Positions 11,605 through 64,000 of a DNA stretch of 64,000 bases are shown in pieces. The position numbers and the translations under genes are program-made. Within the stretch, counting starts at the first letter, position 1, and every line of letters begins with the position of its first letter. The stretch spans positions 40,809,150-40,873,149 of the forward strand of contig OX463781.1 in the NCBI GenBank assembly GCA_949825025.1, read 5' to 3'. The notes under the pieces are model-generated. The model was not told where the DNA came from. It did not search any database and was given only the letters and a program-made list of their open reading frames with translations. The stretch is from Siphlonurus alternatus. Lineage: Eukaryota > Arthropoda > Insecta > Ephemeroptera > Siphlonuridae.

Positions 11605-11895
11605 CTAGGTGCGGTAGATGAAGCTGCAGGGAGCGCGGTGCGGGGAGCGAGGGGGACTGCCGGGGAGGCCTCCCAGCCCAGGCAGCGAGTGCAGGGGCGG
11701 CAGGGAGGGCGGAGGGGAGGGGGAGCTTGACGAAGGAGGGGAGGGGGATGAGGACGAGGCTCCAGAAGACGAAGAGGTTGCGAGAGGGTGGCCGCCGTGG
11801 TGTGCTGGGGTGCCCCTGCCTGCACGACGCGCCCTACTGCTACCTCCTCCGCCTCCTCCACCTCCCGTCCTGCGATCCCGACTCCCCTCACTCTC
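11605..11895 (-). CDS. Sema1a: Candidate readthrough extension of the Sema1a cytoplasmic tail
   Basis: Directly after the Sema1a TGA (11896-11898), the same frame continues for 96 codons to TAG at 11605-11607. The predicted peptide opens ESEGSRDRRT, has a run of eight glycines, then a Ser/Pro-rich stretch, and ends with LPPLHSLPGLGGLPGSPP followed by RSPHRAPCSFIYRT. Codons such as AGC TTC ATC TAC CGC ACC match the C-ending codon preference of the Sema1a exons. The GC-rich composition starts in the coding exon and continues unbroken. Caution: the GC-rich run also leaves another - strand frame open (11508-11891), so openness alone proves little. Stop-codon readthrough is well documented in insects. 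A structured 3' UTR is the alternative. Confidence 0.4.
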   Translation of the reverse strand, partial: ESEGSRDRRTGGGGGGGGSSRARRAGRGTPAHHGGHPLATSSSSGASSSSPSPPSSSSPSPPPSLPPLHSLPGLGGLPGSPPRSPHRAPCSFIYRT

Positions 11896-53770
<41,875 letters not shown>

Positions 53771-55244
53771 CTGCAACAGAAGAAGAAACAAAATTATAAC
53801 ATGGGTGATTATTGATACGTTTTATTTAACATTTTGACATTCATCAACATTTTAACATTTCTTACCAAATAATGAGTTCTGTAAATAAAACTTTGATACG
53901 GTACGTCGTGTTTTGTTTGTCTCAGAAAATATATTCTTGCAAATGAAGACACTTTCATCGCGGGACTAGAAAAAAATTGCAATATCCTTGGTTTGAAGTG
54001 TGTGATCAAAACTGATCAAAGAATCTTTGGGTGAATTTTAAGTATACTTTATTAACCGAGTGCACAGCGATTAGCCTACATCTGTATCTGCAGGGGTAAT
54101 GGCGGCCATGAATTAATAAATATTAACTTATTTTTAATGTACATATATATTTTTATATAACTGGTTGATTTAATTAAAAAAATATACATATGTACTTTAA
54201 ACCAAACTTGTATTGTGTTTCCTAATTAAAAGCTTTTTGAACCTGAATCCATGTAATATAATTATACAGTGTATCTTGTATATTATATATTTCGTATCAT
54301 GAAGGAAATTAATAAAAAAATCTTGTAACGATTATGTGTGACGATTTTAATTGATCAAACTGCCGTAATATTTTTGTGGCATTTGATAAATCAAAACTTA
54401 TAATAGTATCAATACTATATTTCTCTTCAGAATATTAATCATAAAACAAACAAAGAATTCATTGTAAGAATAAAAATTAGACAGTTGCATGCTATTTGTG
54501 CAACACCATGCATTATTATGAATTCCTATCATTTTATATTATAAAAAAATGCTCGAGGTTATTGCAATTAAAGTAAACATTGTTTACAATATGTAAAAAA
54601 ATAGCTACCATTATAAATATACAAAAAACATTATAAATATTATAATACATGTTGGTGATATTTAATAATATATTACTCAATAATGCAATTCTTAGTATTA
54701 TATAGATATAGTATTAACGTATAGTATAATATAATGAAAAATGACAACAATGCATTAGAAAACGCTAGCAGGTATAAAAAAAAAACACGTTCACCTCACA
54801 TAAATATTTTTTATAGATATGTCTCAAATAAGATAAGCTCATGTTAAAATATTGACTTTTCACATAGCTCAGGCGCTCTCTATATTAATAACAAAAAATT
54901 ATATGACCTATATATTTTATGTTGCCCATACAACTTGAAAGCATTGAAATTACTAAAGGATGCTGCAGCTTCAATGGTGGTTGGTCATCTAAAATTGCCT
55001 TATATACACTGCACATTCTTACGGCGCAAATATTGGAGTCCTATGTTATAGCCTATAAATTACAAACTATACAATATATCAAACTGTATATGACATTTAC
55101 GTGTCAAGAAAAAAAAAAAAAAAAAATACTGTATAGAGAGAAAAGTGACCACAACTTATATTATATTGCATTTTATATTTTTATATAATATATTTAACAT
55201 AAAATTGAACCTTTAAACTTTAATAATACATCATTTATGATTTA
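53771..55244. other. Sema1a intron, unassigned part
   Basis: A/T-rich DNA with no recognised repeat element and no exon resembling the missing Sema1a N-terminus. Confidence 0.4.
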
Positions 55245-55264
55245 TCACAACTTCACACACTATA

Positions 55265-55321
<57 letters not shown>

Positions 55322-55345
55322 TCTATAGTGTGTGAAGTTGTGATA
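55245..55345. repeat. Hairpin with (AT)n loop
   Basis: ATCACAACTTCACACACTAT at the left and its reverse complement at about 55322-55345 flank a (TA)n array (55267-55317). It may be a short foldback element expanded by a microsatellite. Confidence 0.65.
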
Positions 55346-55759
55346 TATATGTATATATATATATATATATACTAGATTATAGTAAATAGGGGGGGGGGAG
55401 ATATTTATATACAAGTTTTTGTTACAGTACATATGACATAATTAATGTGACTATTTTTTAGAGAACTACTTTTCTTTTGTGGTGCTGGTATTATAGCATT
55501 GTATTTGACGACAGAAAATTTTCAATATTCATAGATATAACTTGCTAATTAAGGCAGCAGTATTAATTTTATTTTTGATCACAACAGTTGTGAAAGGTAC
55601 AACTTTTATGTTTTATGTACACTAATCACATTGTAAAATTTCTCACTTGCAACCTTGTAAATCACTATGCCCTGTGTTATTCTTACGGGATATGATGATT
55701 TACAAGGCTGCAAAGGGAAATTTTTAGAGGCGACGACCATACCACGAGACGAATTCAAT

Positions 55760-56309
55760 AATGGGGAATTCTCTTACAACTCAAATTTTAATTTAACTAC
55801 TATATCATGATAGGGTACATATTAACAATAAGTTTGACTTAAGTTTCAACTTTTTTAACTCAAATTTGGGGACTCTGAAGGGATTATTAGAATAGGGGCA
55901 AAGTATGCAACCCGCGCGCAAACCTGAAAATTGTGACGTAGAAACTCCCTAGTTAACACACAACAACTGCTTGATATCATAGTTTGAGCGTCAAGGAGTG
56001 ATTGGCTATAAATTTTAGTAACACGATCGAAATCAGCGGGTTTTTCTACCCTAATATCAATAGTTTTGTCTCTAATATCAGTTTACTTTAAGAGTGATAA
56101 TCGAAAATATAAATTTATTGCAGGAAAATTTCGCCTGCTAGGCAGTTTCTACGTCACGTTTTGGCGCTAAATTCAAAAGAAGGAAGATTTTTAAAAAATT
56201 CCCTTGTCTTCAATTTTGAAAATTGAAACTTTTTAGTTTTGGGACATTTAGTTTCAAGGCATAGAGCATCTGAAAAAAAATTAAAATAAATGTAGGAGAA
56301 TTCCCCATT
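55760..56309. mobile_element. AATGGGGAATTCTC-ended MITE
   Basis: The terminal inverted repeats AATGGGGAATTCTCTTACA and, reverse-complemented, AATGGGGAATTCTCCTACA, are 550 bp apart. Inside, GTGACGTAGAAACT and AGTTTCTACGTCAC form a second pair. There is no coding capacity. Confidence 0.72.
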
Positions 56310-56480
56310 GCATCATATGCCCCTGTTACTATAAAGAGAGTACGAAAAATATACATTCTTCAAGAACATAAAAGTGAATATATTTTACTATCGATGACTG
56401 TTTACCGATTCTTTCCTTTAGCCAAGAAGGATGAGATGAAAAAACGTGTGATCTGGACAGAACCGGCAACACTGTAAGCT

Positions 56481-56640
56481 TTCCGGTTTCTTCTGATTAA
56501 AAAGTCCCCCTTCCGAATTTTGCTTTCCGGTTTCTTTTGATTAAAAAGTCAATTAATTCCCCCTCTCGATTTTCGCTTTCCGGTTTCTTCTGATTAAAAG
56601 CCCCCCTTACGTTTCGCTTTCCGGTTTCTTCTGATTAAAA
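56481..56640. repeat. Tandem repeat CTTTCCGGTTTCTTCTGATT
   Basis: Four copies of CTTTCCGGTTTCTTCTGATT plus AAAA start at about 56481, 56523, 56576 and 56617, separated by variable C-rich spacers. The repeat starts are therefore 42, 53 and 41 bases apart. Confidence 0.85.
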
Positions 56641-57043
56641 TCTTTATCTAGGGGTCAGATATAAACTTGGCAACGTTTTCACGTTTTTTCACTCATTATT
56701 CTGGGCTGTAAGTCAGATTACTGTTTACCAGCATATTGAATTGACCAGGACATTGTTGCCATATCTCCCTGAAAGTCCTCGAGTAAATTATTAAAATTCC
56801 TATATCAATACAGTACTTGAAATTCAAAATCACATTAATCATATGATTTTTTGATGTAATTTTTAAGTTTGTGTTTATCGTTTGATAATAAAATTTAAAG
56901 TACAAAGTTAATATAAATTCTAAATGTGAATGAACTATATAGAATACGAATTGGAGTAATAAAATTAAGTTGCTTCAAAAGTTTAGACCTTTGCTGTAAC
57001 AGTTTCACAACACTTCTGACAACCTGCCTTCTCAACAGATGAG

Positions 57044-57074
<31 letters not shown>

Positions 57075-57452
57075 TTCAAACTTTTCCTTGCTGGAGTTAG
57101 TTTCTCCTGCAACCTCGATTGAGAAGTTTGCAGCGTCGAGAGATCAACCCGAAATGAGGATGACAGCTGGAAATAGCGACGCAATCAATTCAAAAGTAAC
57201 GACATATTGAGACCATGAAGATTGGTGGAGAACCTAGTGGTAAGAATTCATGCTCATTTCAGAAGATATTTTATTGTATAATATTGTGGTTGTATATACT
57301 AACATGGTAAATTTATGCAAATAAAAGTTCTGACATTTAATTCTGTTACAGAAAATATTTATAATTATTAATTTGTTGTCATAATGATCAGACAAGTACT
57401 AAAAAATATACCAACTTGAAATTATGCGCTTTATATTTGAAGAAAATATGGT

Positions 57453-57595
57453 AAAGTAGAACCATCATATGGTCAGCGCTGTCACTTTGACGAGGCAAGC
57501 CGGCGGCTGCAGGCTGCATACCAGCTGCCGGCTTGCCTCGTCAAAGTGGCAACGAATTCAAAGTGACAGCGCTGACCATATGATGGTTCTACTTT
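57453..57595. repeat. Double palindrome (nested hairpins)
   Basis: The outer arms AAAGTAGAACCATCATATGG plus TCAGCGCTGTCACTTTG are perfectly mirrored at the right end. Inside, TGACGAGGCAAGCCGGC pairs with GCCGGCTTGCCTCGTCA. It is about 143 bp, GC-rich at the core, and arm identity is essentially complete. Confidence 0.75.
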
Positions 57596-58506
57596 TTATT
57601 TTTGTGACTCAATGCTGTGTGTACATATTGCCGTATCTTCATTAAAGAATTAAGAGAAACAAATCGCAAAGAGTTTTATGTCGTAACAGAAGTTACAATT
57701 TTACGTTGTGCTGTCTTTTGTAAAACATATAATTTCTTTATTTTTAAAGTTAAATATTACGTAATGTACTTTTGCAATCAAAGAAAAGCAACGTTTGCAA
57801 ATTTCTGCAATACACTAAATGAAAAAAATACGCATGCAGTTAGTGCAAAGCTTTGGTTGTTATTTTACATTTTACACTTACTTATATAATGACATTACGT
57901 CATGCATTTTAATTAATATCTATTAAATTTAGAATTTATGTATTATAATATATATTATAATGATTTGCAAACTCAATTTTAATATTTTCCTCCGTAATAG
58001 AGCATAAAAACACGTAGATTTCAAGCTACATAAAAAGTTTGTTTCTTATACTCTTAAATTAAAAAAATACATATATAAACAAATTCACCTTTTAATAAAT
58101 TAAATTATTAAAGAATAAACATAACATAAAACTTTAATATAAAATATGGTAAGGAAAATATTTAGGGACTAAAAAGAATTAACTTTTCCTTAATAAAATT
58201 TTAGAAAGTAAAAGAAATAAACACCTTGTGTAATTGCCTCAGGCTTATTAGCTTTGTTTAATTAATTAAACAGCAGGTAGGTAAAAGGAAACACTTGAAA
58301 TAAAAAAAACTTGAGGTTGGCGACATAAAATCACTCGAGCTCGCCACCGCTGTGCTTTTGTTTTTCTCTTGTAAATGACGTTAATATTGTGTCAGCCACC
58401 AATCTTGAGATTAAATTACAACAAACAATGCACCGTAAAAGTAAAAAAATAGTTGAGGTTAAATCATACATTGTTTGCATACATTTTTACATCTATAATG
58501 GGTGCA
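57596..58506. other. Sema1a intron, unassigned part
   Basis: A/T-rich. A + strand frame at 57617-57889 has no recognisable family. No repeat element was seen. Confidence 0.35.
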
Positions 58507-58628
58507 ATTCACGACGAGTTATCCACGTTTATCACAAACTACGTTTAACGTCATTGAATTAGATTGGTATATACTAACCGCGGTTAGTGAGAAAGCTGGA
58601 TAACTTCCTGAATAACTCTTTCGTGAAT
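58507..58628. mobile_element. TTCACGA-ended MITE
   Basis: The left end ATTCACGACGAGTTAT and the right end AATAACTCTTTCGTGAAT are imperfect inverted repeats 122 bp apart. The interior has ACGTTTATCACAAACTACG and TAACCGCGGTTA. It is related to the decayed element at 44155. Confidence 0.55.
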
Positions 58629-59365
58629 TGAATCCATTGCAAATATAATAACTTAAATAATATCTATCAGGGTCTATGCATTGCTCCGGCTAGTCCAGGC
58701 TGTGGTTGTATTGGCCCACAACATACAAGGGAAATTCTGGGACAGCTAGTTTTTTTTTTTTTTTTTTTATTTCACAAAAAGTTATACAAAAAAGTCCAGC
58801 CAAGATTATTTTAAAATAATCTTATTGGCTGGTGCATGAAATACATTGCATTGTTCAAATAAAGCTCAAAGGTTTAACTTGTTTATCAATTTAACTAATT
58901 AAACATTATGTGAGAAAAAAAGACACAACAAAAAAAAAAAAGAAATAGAAACATGAATAACTATATTCTATATTAAATTTTTCTATTATTATATAATTGT
59001 TATTATCTAACATTATTATTATTATCATTTTTTTAAAATAAGAATATAAAATTAATTGTTCAAACATAATTACTTATTGAAATATAACAAGAATTCTTAA
59101 TTATTAAGACTAAATAATTTTATATTGACTAACTTTGCAACTATTTATCAAATAAGAAGAAATTAAAAACACCCAAGCCAAATAACAAAAAAAAAAAAAA
59201 AAAACATGCATGTAAAACTTTTACCAAATATTTTCTAGTCTGAAATAAAATAAAAATTATGAACATTAGATCAACTCTTTAACAAAAAGGAAGAATATTA
59301 AAAATCTGATACAAAATAACTGTAACAGAGAAAGTAAACAAAGAACATATATTATTATACCATTT

Positions 59366-60363
59366 TTAATTTAATATAAGTGACATTAACCAAACTTTAA
59401 TGTGTTTTTTAACCAAGCTTTTAGATTCTAGGTTTTTTAAATTTATGGGTATATCATTCCACAACCTTGGTATTATATAATCCCAAGTTTTTTCACTGAA
59501 TCTGTTTATTCGAAGAGGTGCAATAAATGGATCATTAGCAATTAATCTTGTTTCATAATTATGTACTCTATATATTCACCATGAGTTATATCAAAATATT
59601 TTTCAATTATTAAAGATTGTTTTACTTGTAAATTTACAGGTAATATATTCCAATACTTAAAGATGTTCTCACCCTCTTTAAACTTATCCCCAACTTTCAT
59701 GCGTGGACTTTAATATTCGCTTTTGCATTTTATTTAAATTATAGTCATTGCACCTGATTGCACAAATCCCCATCCTAAATTTCCATATAAAATATATGGA
59801 TGCACCAATGCAAAATACACATTTCTTAAAGTTTTTTCACTTACAATTTTTTTCAATTTATATATTTGGGATAAGGCTGATCTTAATTTCATAGTTATTT
59901 TATTAATTTGAGAATGCCATTCATAGTTTTCATCAATTATTACTCCAAGATATTTATGTTCTTTAACTTGTTCAATTTTATCACATGAGCAGTTTTGTAA
60001 AAAATTATGCAAGCACTCATTTTTATGAATAAGAATTTCAATTAATTCATATTTTCTTAAATATTTATTATAAATATGCATTGTTTTAGTTTTATTTGTG
60101 TTAATTATTAACCCATAATCATGAGCCCAATTTGCCAAATGATTTGCATTTATTTGTAGATTTTTATGGGCAGTATAAAAAACTTTATTTGACACTAGAA
60201 TTAAAAGATCATCAGCAAAGATAAAAATTTTGCAGTTTTTTAATACAGAGAATAAACTATTGACATAAATGTTAAATAAAATTGCTGAAACAGTACCCCC
60301 TTGTGGAGTGCCCCATTTAATTTCCCACTCATCCCCTTGTACATTATTTATTTCTACAACCAT
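59366..60363 (-). pseudogene. LINE reverse transcriptase, C-terminal half
   Basis: The frame starting at 60363 reads MVVEINNVQGDEWEIKWGTP, then QGGTVSAILFNIYVNSLFSV and FIFADDLLILV. The GTPQGG and FADD motifs are the reverse-transcriptase catalytic core (Asp-Asp of motif C). KYLGVIIDENYEWHSQI and SEKTLRNVYFALVHP follow. After a stop at 59734 the homology continues in other frames (ETRLIANDPFIAPLRIN, WNDIPINLKNLE) to a stop at 59366-59368. A one-base insertion separates this part from the upstream half. Confidence 0.85.
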
Positions 60364-60367
60364 GCTT

Positions 60368-61595
60368 CTATCCTTTAATTAAGTAATCTTTAATTAGCTC
60401 AAGTGTTGGTCCTCTTATGCCAACTTTTTCTAATTCAGAAAAAAGTATTTCATGGTTGAGCGTATCAAACGCCTTAGAGAAATCCACAAATAATCCCAAA
60501 ATATGATTATTATCTTTCAATTCATTATATACAAAATCTGACATATCGCAAATCAACTTATTTGTGGACTTCCCTTTCTGATATGCATATTGACTTTTAT
60601 TAATTATATTATGTTTTTCAAGGTAGGCAATTATATTTTCAGTTAAATATTTTTGTGGAATTTTGTCAATTGTTAGTGATAACATTATTGGCCTATAATT
60701 ATTACAATTTTTATAACCTCCACTTTTATGTATAGGTCTACACACACCTTTTTTCAGTTGACTAGGAAAGCATTGTTTCTGTATACATAGATTAATAAAA
60801 TTAGTTAATATTGTATTCAATTCATCTCCACCCATTTTAATGTGTTTAATTGTGATTTTGTCATAACCAGGAGCTTTATTATCTTTACACGAATTTATTA
60901 ATTGTTTTGTTTTATTTACAGTAATTTTAGGCAAATACAATGATTGTTTCTCACAAATATTATTATTAATTGAAAATTTTATATCACATTTATGAATAAT
61001 TCTAGTAACTCCTTCTACAAAAGTTTTACTAAATCGATTTGCAATTTCACTCAAATTTTCTCCTCCCATATGTCTTACAATTATATCATCAATGTTTGAT
61101 ACAGGTTTACCTAAAACATTATTTATATAAGTCCAGGCTCTTCTCATATCACCCATTAATTTTTTAAATTCTTCTCTTTCATATTTTTGTTTACCTTTAT
61201 TAATTAATTGAGTTACTTTATTACGCATTACTTTATATTCTTCTCTATAGATTTTGTTTGTTGGATTACTTTTATGTTTTTTGAATAATTTATCTCTAAT
61301 AAGCATGCAGGATTTTATGTGTTGAGTCATCCGAGGCTTCCCCAAATTACTTTTCTGCACAAAATTTTTTACTGTTACTGTACATATTTTGAATAAATGA
61401 TTGTATACATTTTGAATTTTACTATAAATTTCAGTTATATCAGTTAGACCTTTTAAATATCCCCATCTTATTTTAGATAATTCCACAGAAAGTTTTTTTT
61501 TTATCAATAAAATTATATTCATTATTATTTGCTACATATCCTTTTTGTATAATAGCACCTATTAAATAGTGATCAGTAATTTTATTTTGAATAAC
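60368..61595 (-). pseudogene. LINE endonuclease end and reverse transcriptase N-terminal half
   Basis: Starts VIQNKITDHYLIGAIIQK, whose TDH is the last endonuclease motif, then an indel in an A-run near 61495, then a frame of 384 codons. Recognisable blocks are NKAPGYDKITIKHIK, CRPIHKSGGYKNCNNYRPIM, SQYAYQKGKSTNKLI and LGLFVDFSKAFDTLNHEILF. The last is motif A, with its catalytic Asp. It ends DYLIKG at a frameshift next to 60363. Confidence 0.85.
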
Positions 61596-62108
61596 CAGAG
61601 GTGCAAAACTTCGCGCGAAACATGGTGTGCGAAACTTTCGCGAAACTTTCGCGAATCTTTCGCGCGAATATTCGCGAAACTTCGCGACATTTTCGCGAAA
61701 TTTAAAAAATGACTGTCGCAATGCGATTTTTTATAAATTCATCAAAAAATTAAGAAAACAAGATAAAATGGACCCTTTCATGACCTGTCTATCCTCGAAT
61801 GTGTTAAATGATTTTAAAAATAATTAAAAGTAATTTTTAAAATTAATAAAAAAGAAATAAATTGTTTTATATCTAATAAATTAAATTGAACTCTTTTTTT
61901 TAATTCATTTATGCAATTAAACCTGTCATTAAAGCAAAATTAAGAAGAAAATGGCGTATTCATTAAATACGATTCGAAAAAGTAGAGCGGGAAATTCAAA
62001 TATATCAATTTCGCGAAGTTTCGCGCGAAACTTGGCTTGCGAAACTTCGCGAATATTCGCGAAACTAGCGAAATTTCGCGCGAAGCTTCGCGAAGCGATG
62101 CATCACTG
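61596..62108. mobile_element. Inverted-repeat element inserted in the LINE endonuclease
   Basis: The ends CAGAGGTGCAAAACTTCGCG and, reverse-complemented, CAGTGATGCATCGCTTCGCG resemble hAT termini (CAGnGnTGCA). The arms are dense in TTCGCGAA repeats around an A/T-rich centre. It splits the endonuclease between IDHIF and TDH. No matching 8-bp flanks were found, so the superfamily is tentative. Confidence 0.65.
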
Positions 62109-62338
62109 TCACACGATTCTAAATTAATATTTAAATCTCTTACAAAAATGTGATCTATACACGTTGAAGTTACTTTATCTTTTACTACTTTTCTCTGGTA
62201 GGACAATTTATTAAACTAATTAGACCAAATTTTGACATTAAGTTTTTATAATTATCAACAATAGAACTCCTTTCAAGCAAATTTAAATTAACATCCCCAA
62301 TTATTATTAATTTATTAATATTTTCTTTATAGTTCATA
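62109..62338 (-). pseudogene. LINE endonuclease fragment
   Basis: The - strand reads ENINKLIIIGDVNLNLLE, then NLMSKFGLISLINCPTREK and, after a one-base shift, DKVTSTCIDHIFVRDLNINL. GDVN and CIDHIF are the GD(F)N and IDHIF motifs of APE-type LINE endonucleases. Confidence 0.75.
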
Positions 62339-63361
62339 TAAAGTTAATAGTTCACCATTCCACCGCATACATATTTATCCATTTCTATTAAATCACATGT
62401 TATTGGGCTTGCCCGTTGTGTGATACAGAACTCATTTTTATTTTCAATATTTCTATTATCTTTAAAACAAACTTACAGTTATAACACAATTAATTTAATG
62501 TTATTCAATGCATGTTATTCAATCGTATATAAGAAAAAAAAATCGGCATTTAAAAATTGGTAGAATGCATGAATTGCATGCATTTTACAGTTTAATTTAC
62601 TTTTACATGATTGCTGCAATGATGCAAACTTCATGTTGCTAAAATAAATAAAAAAAACTTCCATAATCTGTTTGGTTGTTTATTTGAAAAATATTATATA
62701 TATTATATACTAAAAACAAAAACGACTGAATGAAGAGAAAGATGCCAAAAGTCACGTTTCCGTTACATTAATTTCACATCTATTAGGAAGCTTTATGGAA
62801 TATTTCAATAAGGAAATAAAAAAATAAATTGAAAGGTATAACGTATAACAGCAAAATTTTTATTTTTAGATTGCCATTTTTTAATCATTAAAAAAAAATA
62901 GTAAAAAGAACGATTCATAGCTTGCAAATTCTTCTTCTCCTTTCGTTCTTTTCTTATTGTTGTACTTCCTTCAGAATGACTTTTAAAGAGGAATGTTGGT
63001 GATCTTTAAGATGGCAATAATGCTCGATATTATTGCTATGAGTGCTCTATGACGCACCTTTCCACATCTTGGTATAGTACAACAACATGTTAAAATACAT
63101 GACAAAGATTTGTTCTTAGCGAATTCTTTATTATATATATGCTCCTACAGAAAAAAAAAATACCATACATTTTTTATTGTAAACCGCTCTCTGAAAATAC
63201 TAAGTACTATTAAAAGCAACAAAAAGCTATTCTAATACATATTTTTTTTTTAATATTTCATAAAGCAATTTTAAAAATATGATAACATGTAAACGTAACA
63301 AATTGAAATATAGAAAATATATATATGTCATACATGTTTATTTTACTGTATGTCATACACA
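62339..63361. other. Intronic DNA between LINE and CACTG repeat
   Basis: A/T-rich. It could contain decayed 5' LINE sequence up to about 62480, but no motif is convincing. Nothing else was recognised. Confidence 0.35.
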
Positions 63362-64000
63362 CACTGCAAAAAATCGGTATTCAGACCCTCCATGCTTTTA
63401 ACATTTACTGAACGTTAAAAGTATTTAGAAAAATAGCTAAATGTCTTTGCTATTTAATCACTGTTTTTACCATTTAAAAACTAACGTTTTAAACATTAGA
63501 TTTTTGTTAATAGAATTAGCATTCAGAAATTGCATGTTAATAGCATTTAGAAGTATTATATGCGGAATAGATCGTAATATATTTTAGGGGTCGACCCTTA
63601 GAGGGTCATTATTCTTACTGAATCAATTAAAGCCAATGCTAAATCCATAATCCTCACAGTTTTTGACAAATTTTGTTATAAATATTTGTATACTTTTAAA
63701 AATGACCCCTGTTAGACCCCAAGGGTCGACCCTTAAAATGCGTAAATAAGAGCTCTAAAGTTAATTAAGGACATTGCTAATGTCAATTTCGCAATTTTTT
63801 ACGAAAAAAAAATTTAAGGGTCTTTTGACCCTTAAGGGTCAAAGGGTCGCAAATTTAAGGGTCACCATTGGAACCGCCATCAAATTTTACCCTAGGGTCG
63901 AAATTTGTATGACCGTGTATTAAAATGAACCCTTGTCATTTCACCATAGCTCTTATTTATTTTATATACCTCAATAATACTCTTCCTACTAAGAAAGCAT
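63362..64000. mobile_element. 844-bp CACTG-ended repeat, copy 2 (cut by window edge)
   Basis: Starts CACTGCAAAAAATCGG and follows the copy at 33826 base for base to the window end, with no indels and about ten substitutions. Its 5S-like part and right end would lie beyond 64000. Confidence 0.85.

Larger units (their letters stand above)
58750..62338 (-). mobile_element. Non-LTR retrotransposon (jockey/CR1-like), inactivated
   Basis: Read on the - strand: endonuclease motifs, reverse transcriptase, a C-terminal region and a 3' UTR of about 600 bases ending in AATAAA and a poly(A) tail (T-run 58750-58768 on the + strand). The element is broken by at least three frameshifts (near 62195, 61495 and 60365), stops in the C-terminal part, and an inserted inverted-repeat element (61596-62108). 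ORF1 and the start of the endonuclease are not visible, so it is 5' truncated or decayed. It lies in the first Sema1a intron of the window, in the same orientation as the gene. Confidence 0.85.

Noticed and set aside
11508..11891. 127-codon - strand frame overlapping the Sema1a 3' end
   Set aside because: It is out of frame with Sema1a and has an unnatural Cys/Pro/Arg mix. It is open because the stretch is GC-rich. The in-frame continuation is the better candidate.
57110..57245. Possible + strand noncoding exon ending at GTAAGA
   Set aside because: It has higher GC and a donor-like end, but no clear acceptor, frame or partner exon.

Overview
The window is eukaryotic, A/T-rich nuclear DNA from an arthropod, most likely an insect. 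The evidence is a large intron-rich gene with GT-AG introns encoding a class 1 semaphorin (Sema1a, an invertebrate subtype), plus many small inverted-repeat transposons, non-LTR retrotransposon remains and long (GA)n and (AT)n arrays. I cannot name the species.

Two protein-coding genes meet tail to tail. At the left edge (161-1131, + strand) are the last two coding exons of a neutral sphingomyelinase of the SMPD3 type. From 53770 down to 11896 (- strand) lie 15 consecutive coding exons of Sema1a. They give about 712 residues from inside the N-terminal half of the sema domain, through the PSI domain and the transmembrane helix, to the cytoplasmic C-terminus. The signal peptide and first coding exons lie beyond position 64000. 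All 14 introns have GT/AG ends and the reading phase is continuous across every junction.

The most unusual signal is at the Sema1a 3' end. After the TGA stop at 11896-11898 the same frame stays open for 96 codons to a TAG (11605-11607), then 25 more codons to another TAG (11527-11529). This stretch is GC-rich and protein-like, and GC content collapses just after the last stop. It is a candidate for single or double stop-codon readthrough, or for alternative splicing, giving a longer cytoplasmic tail.

Between the genes (1132-11526) the left part holds several small transposons. The 4.8 kb next to Sema1a (6711-11526) shows none, which fits a very long 3' UTR. The Sema1a introns, up to 14.7 kb, are packed with repeats. 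They hold at least ten families of short inverted-repeat elements, some nested and two with perfect 8-bp target duplications; a tRNA-derived SINE; 5S-rRNA-like sequence; a repeat of about 844 bp in two nearly identical copies; and three pieces of related jockey/CR1-like LINEs. The largest LINE (58750-62338) keeps endonuclease and reverse-transcriptase motifs but is broken by frameshifts and by an inserted element. No rRNA gene, intact tRNA gene or CRISPR array was seen.
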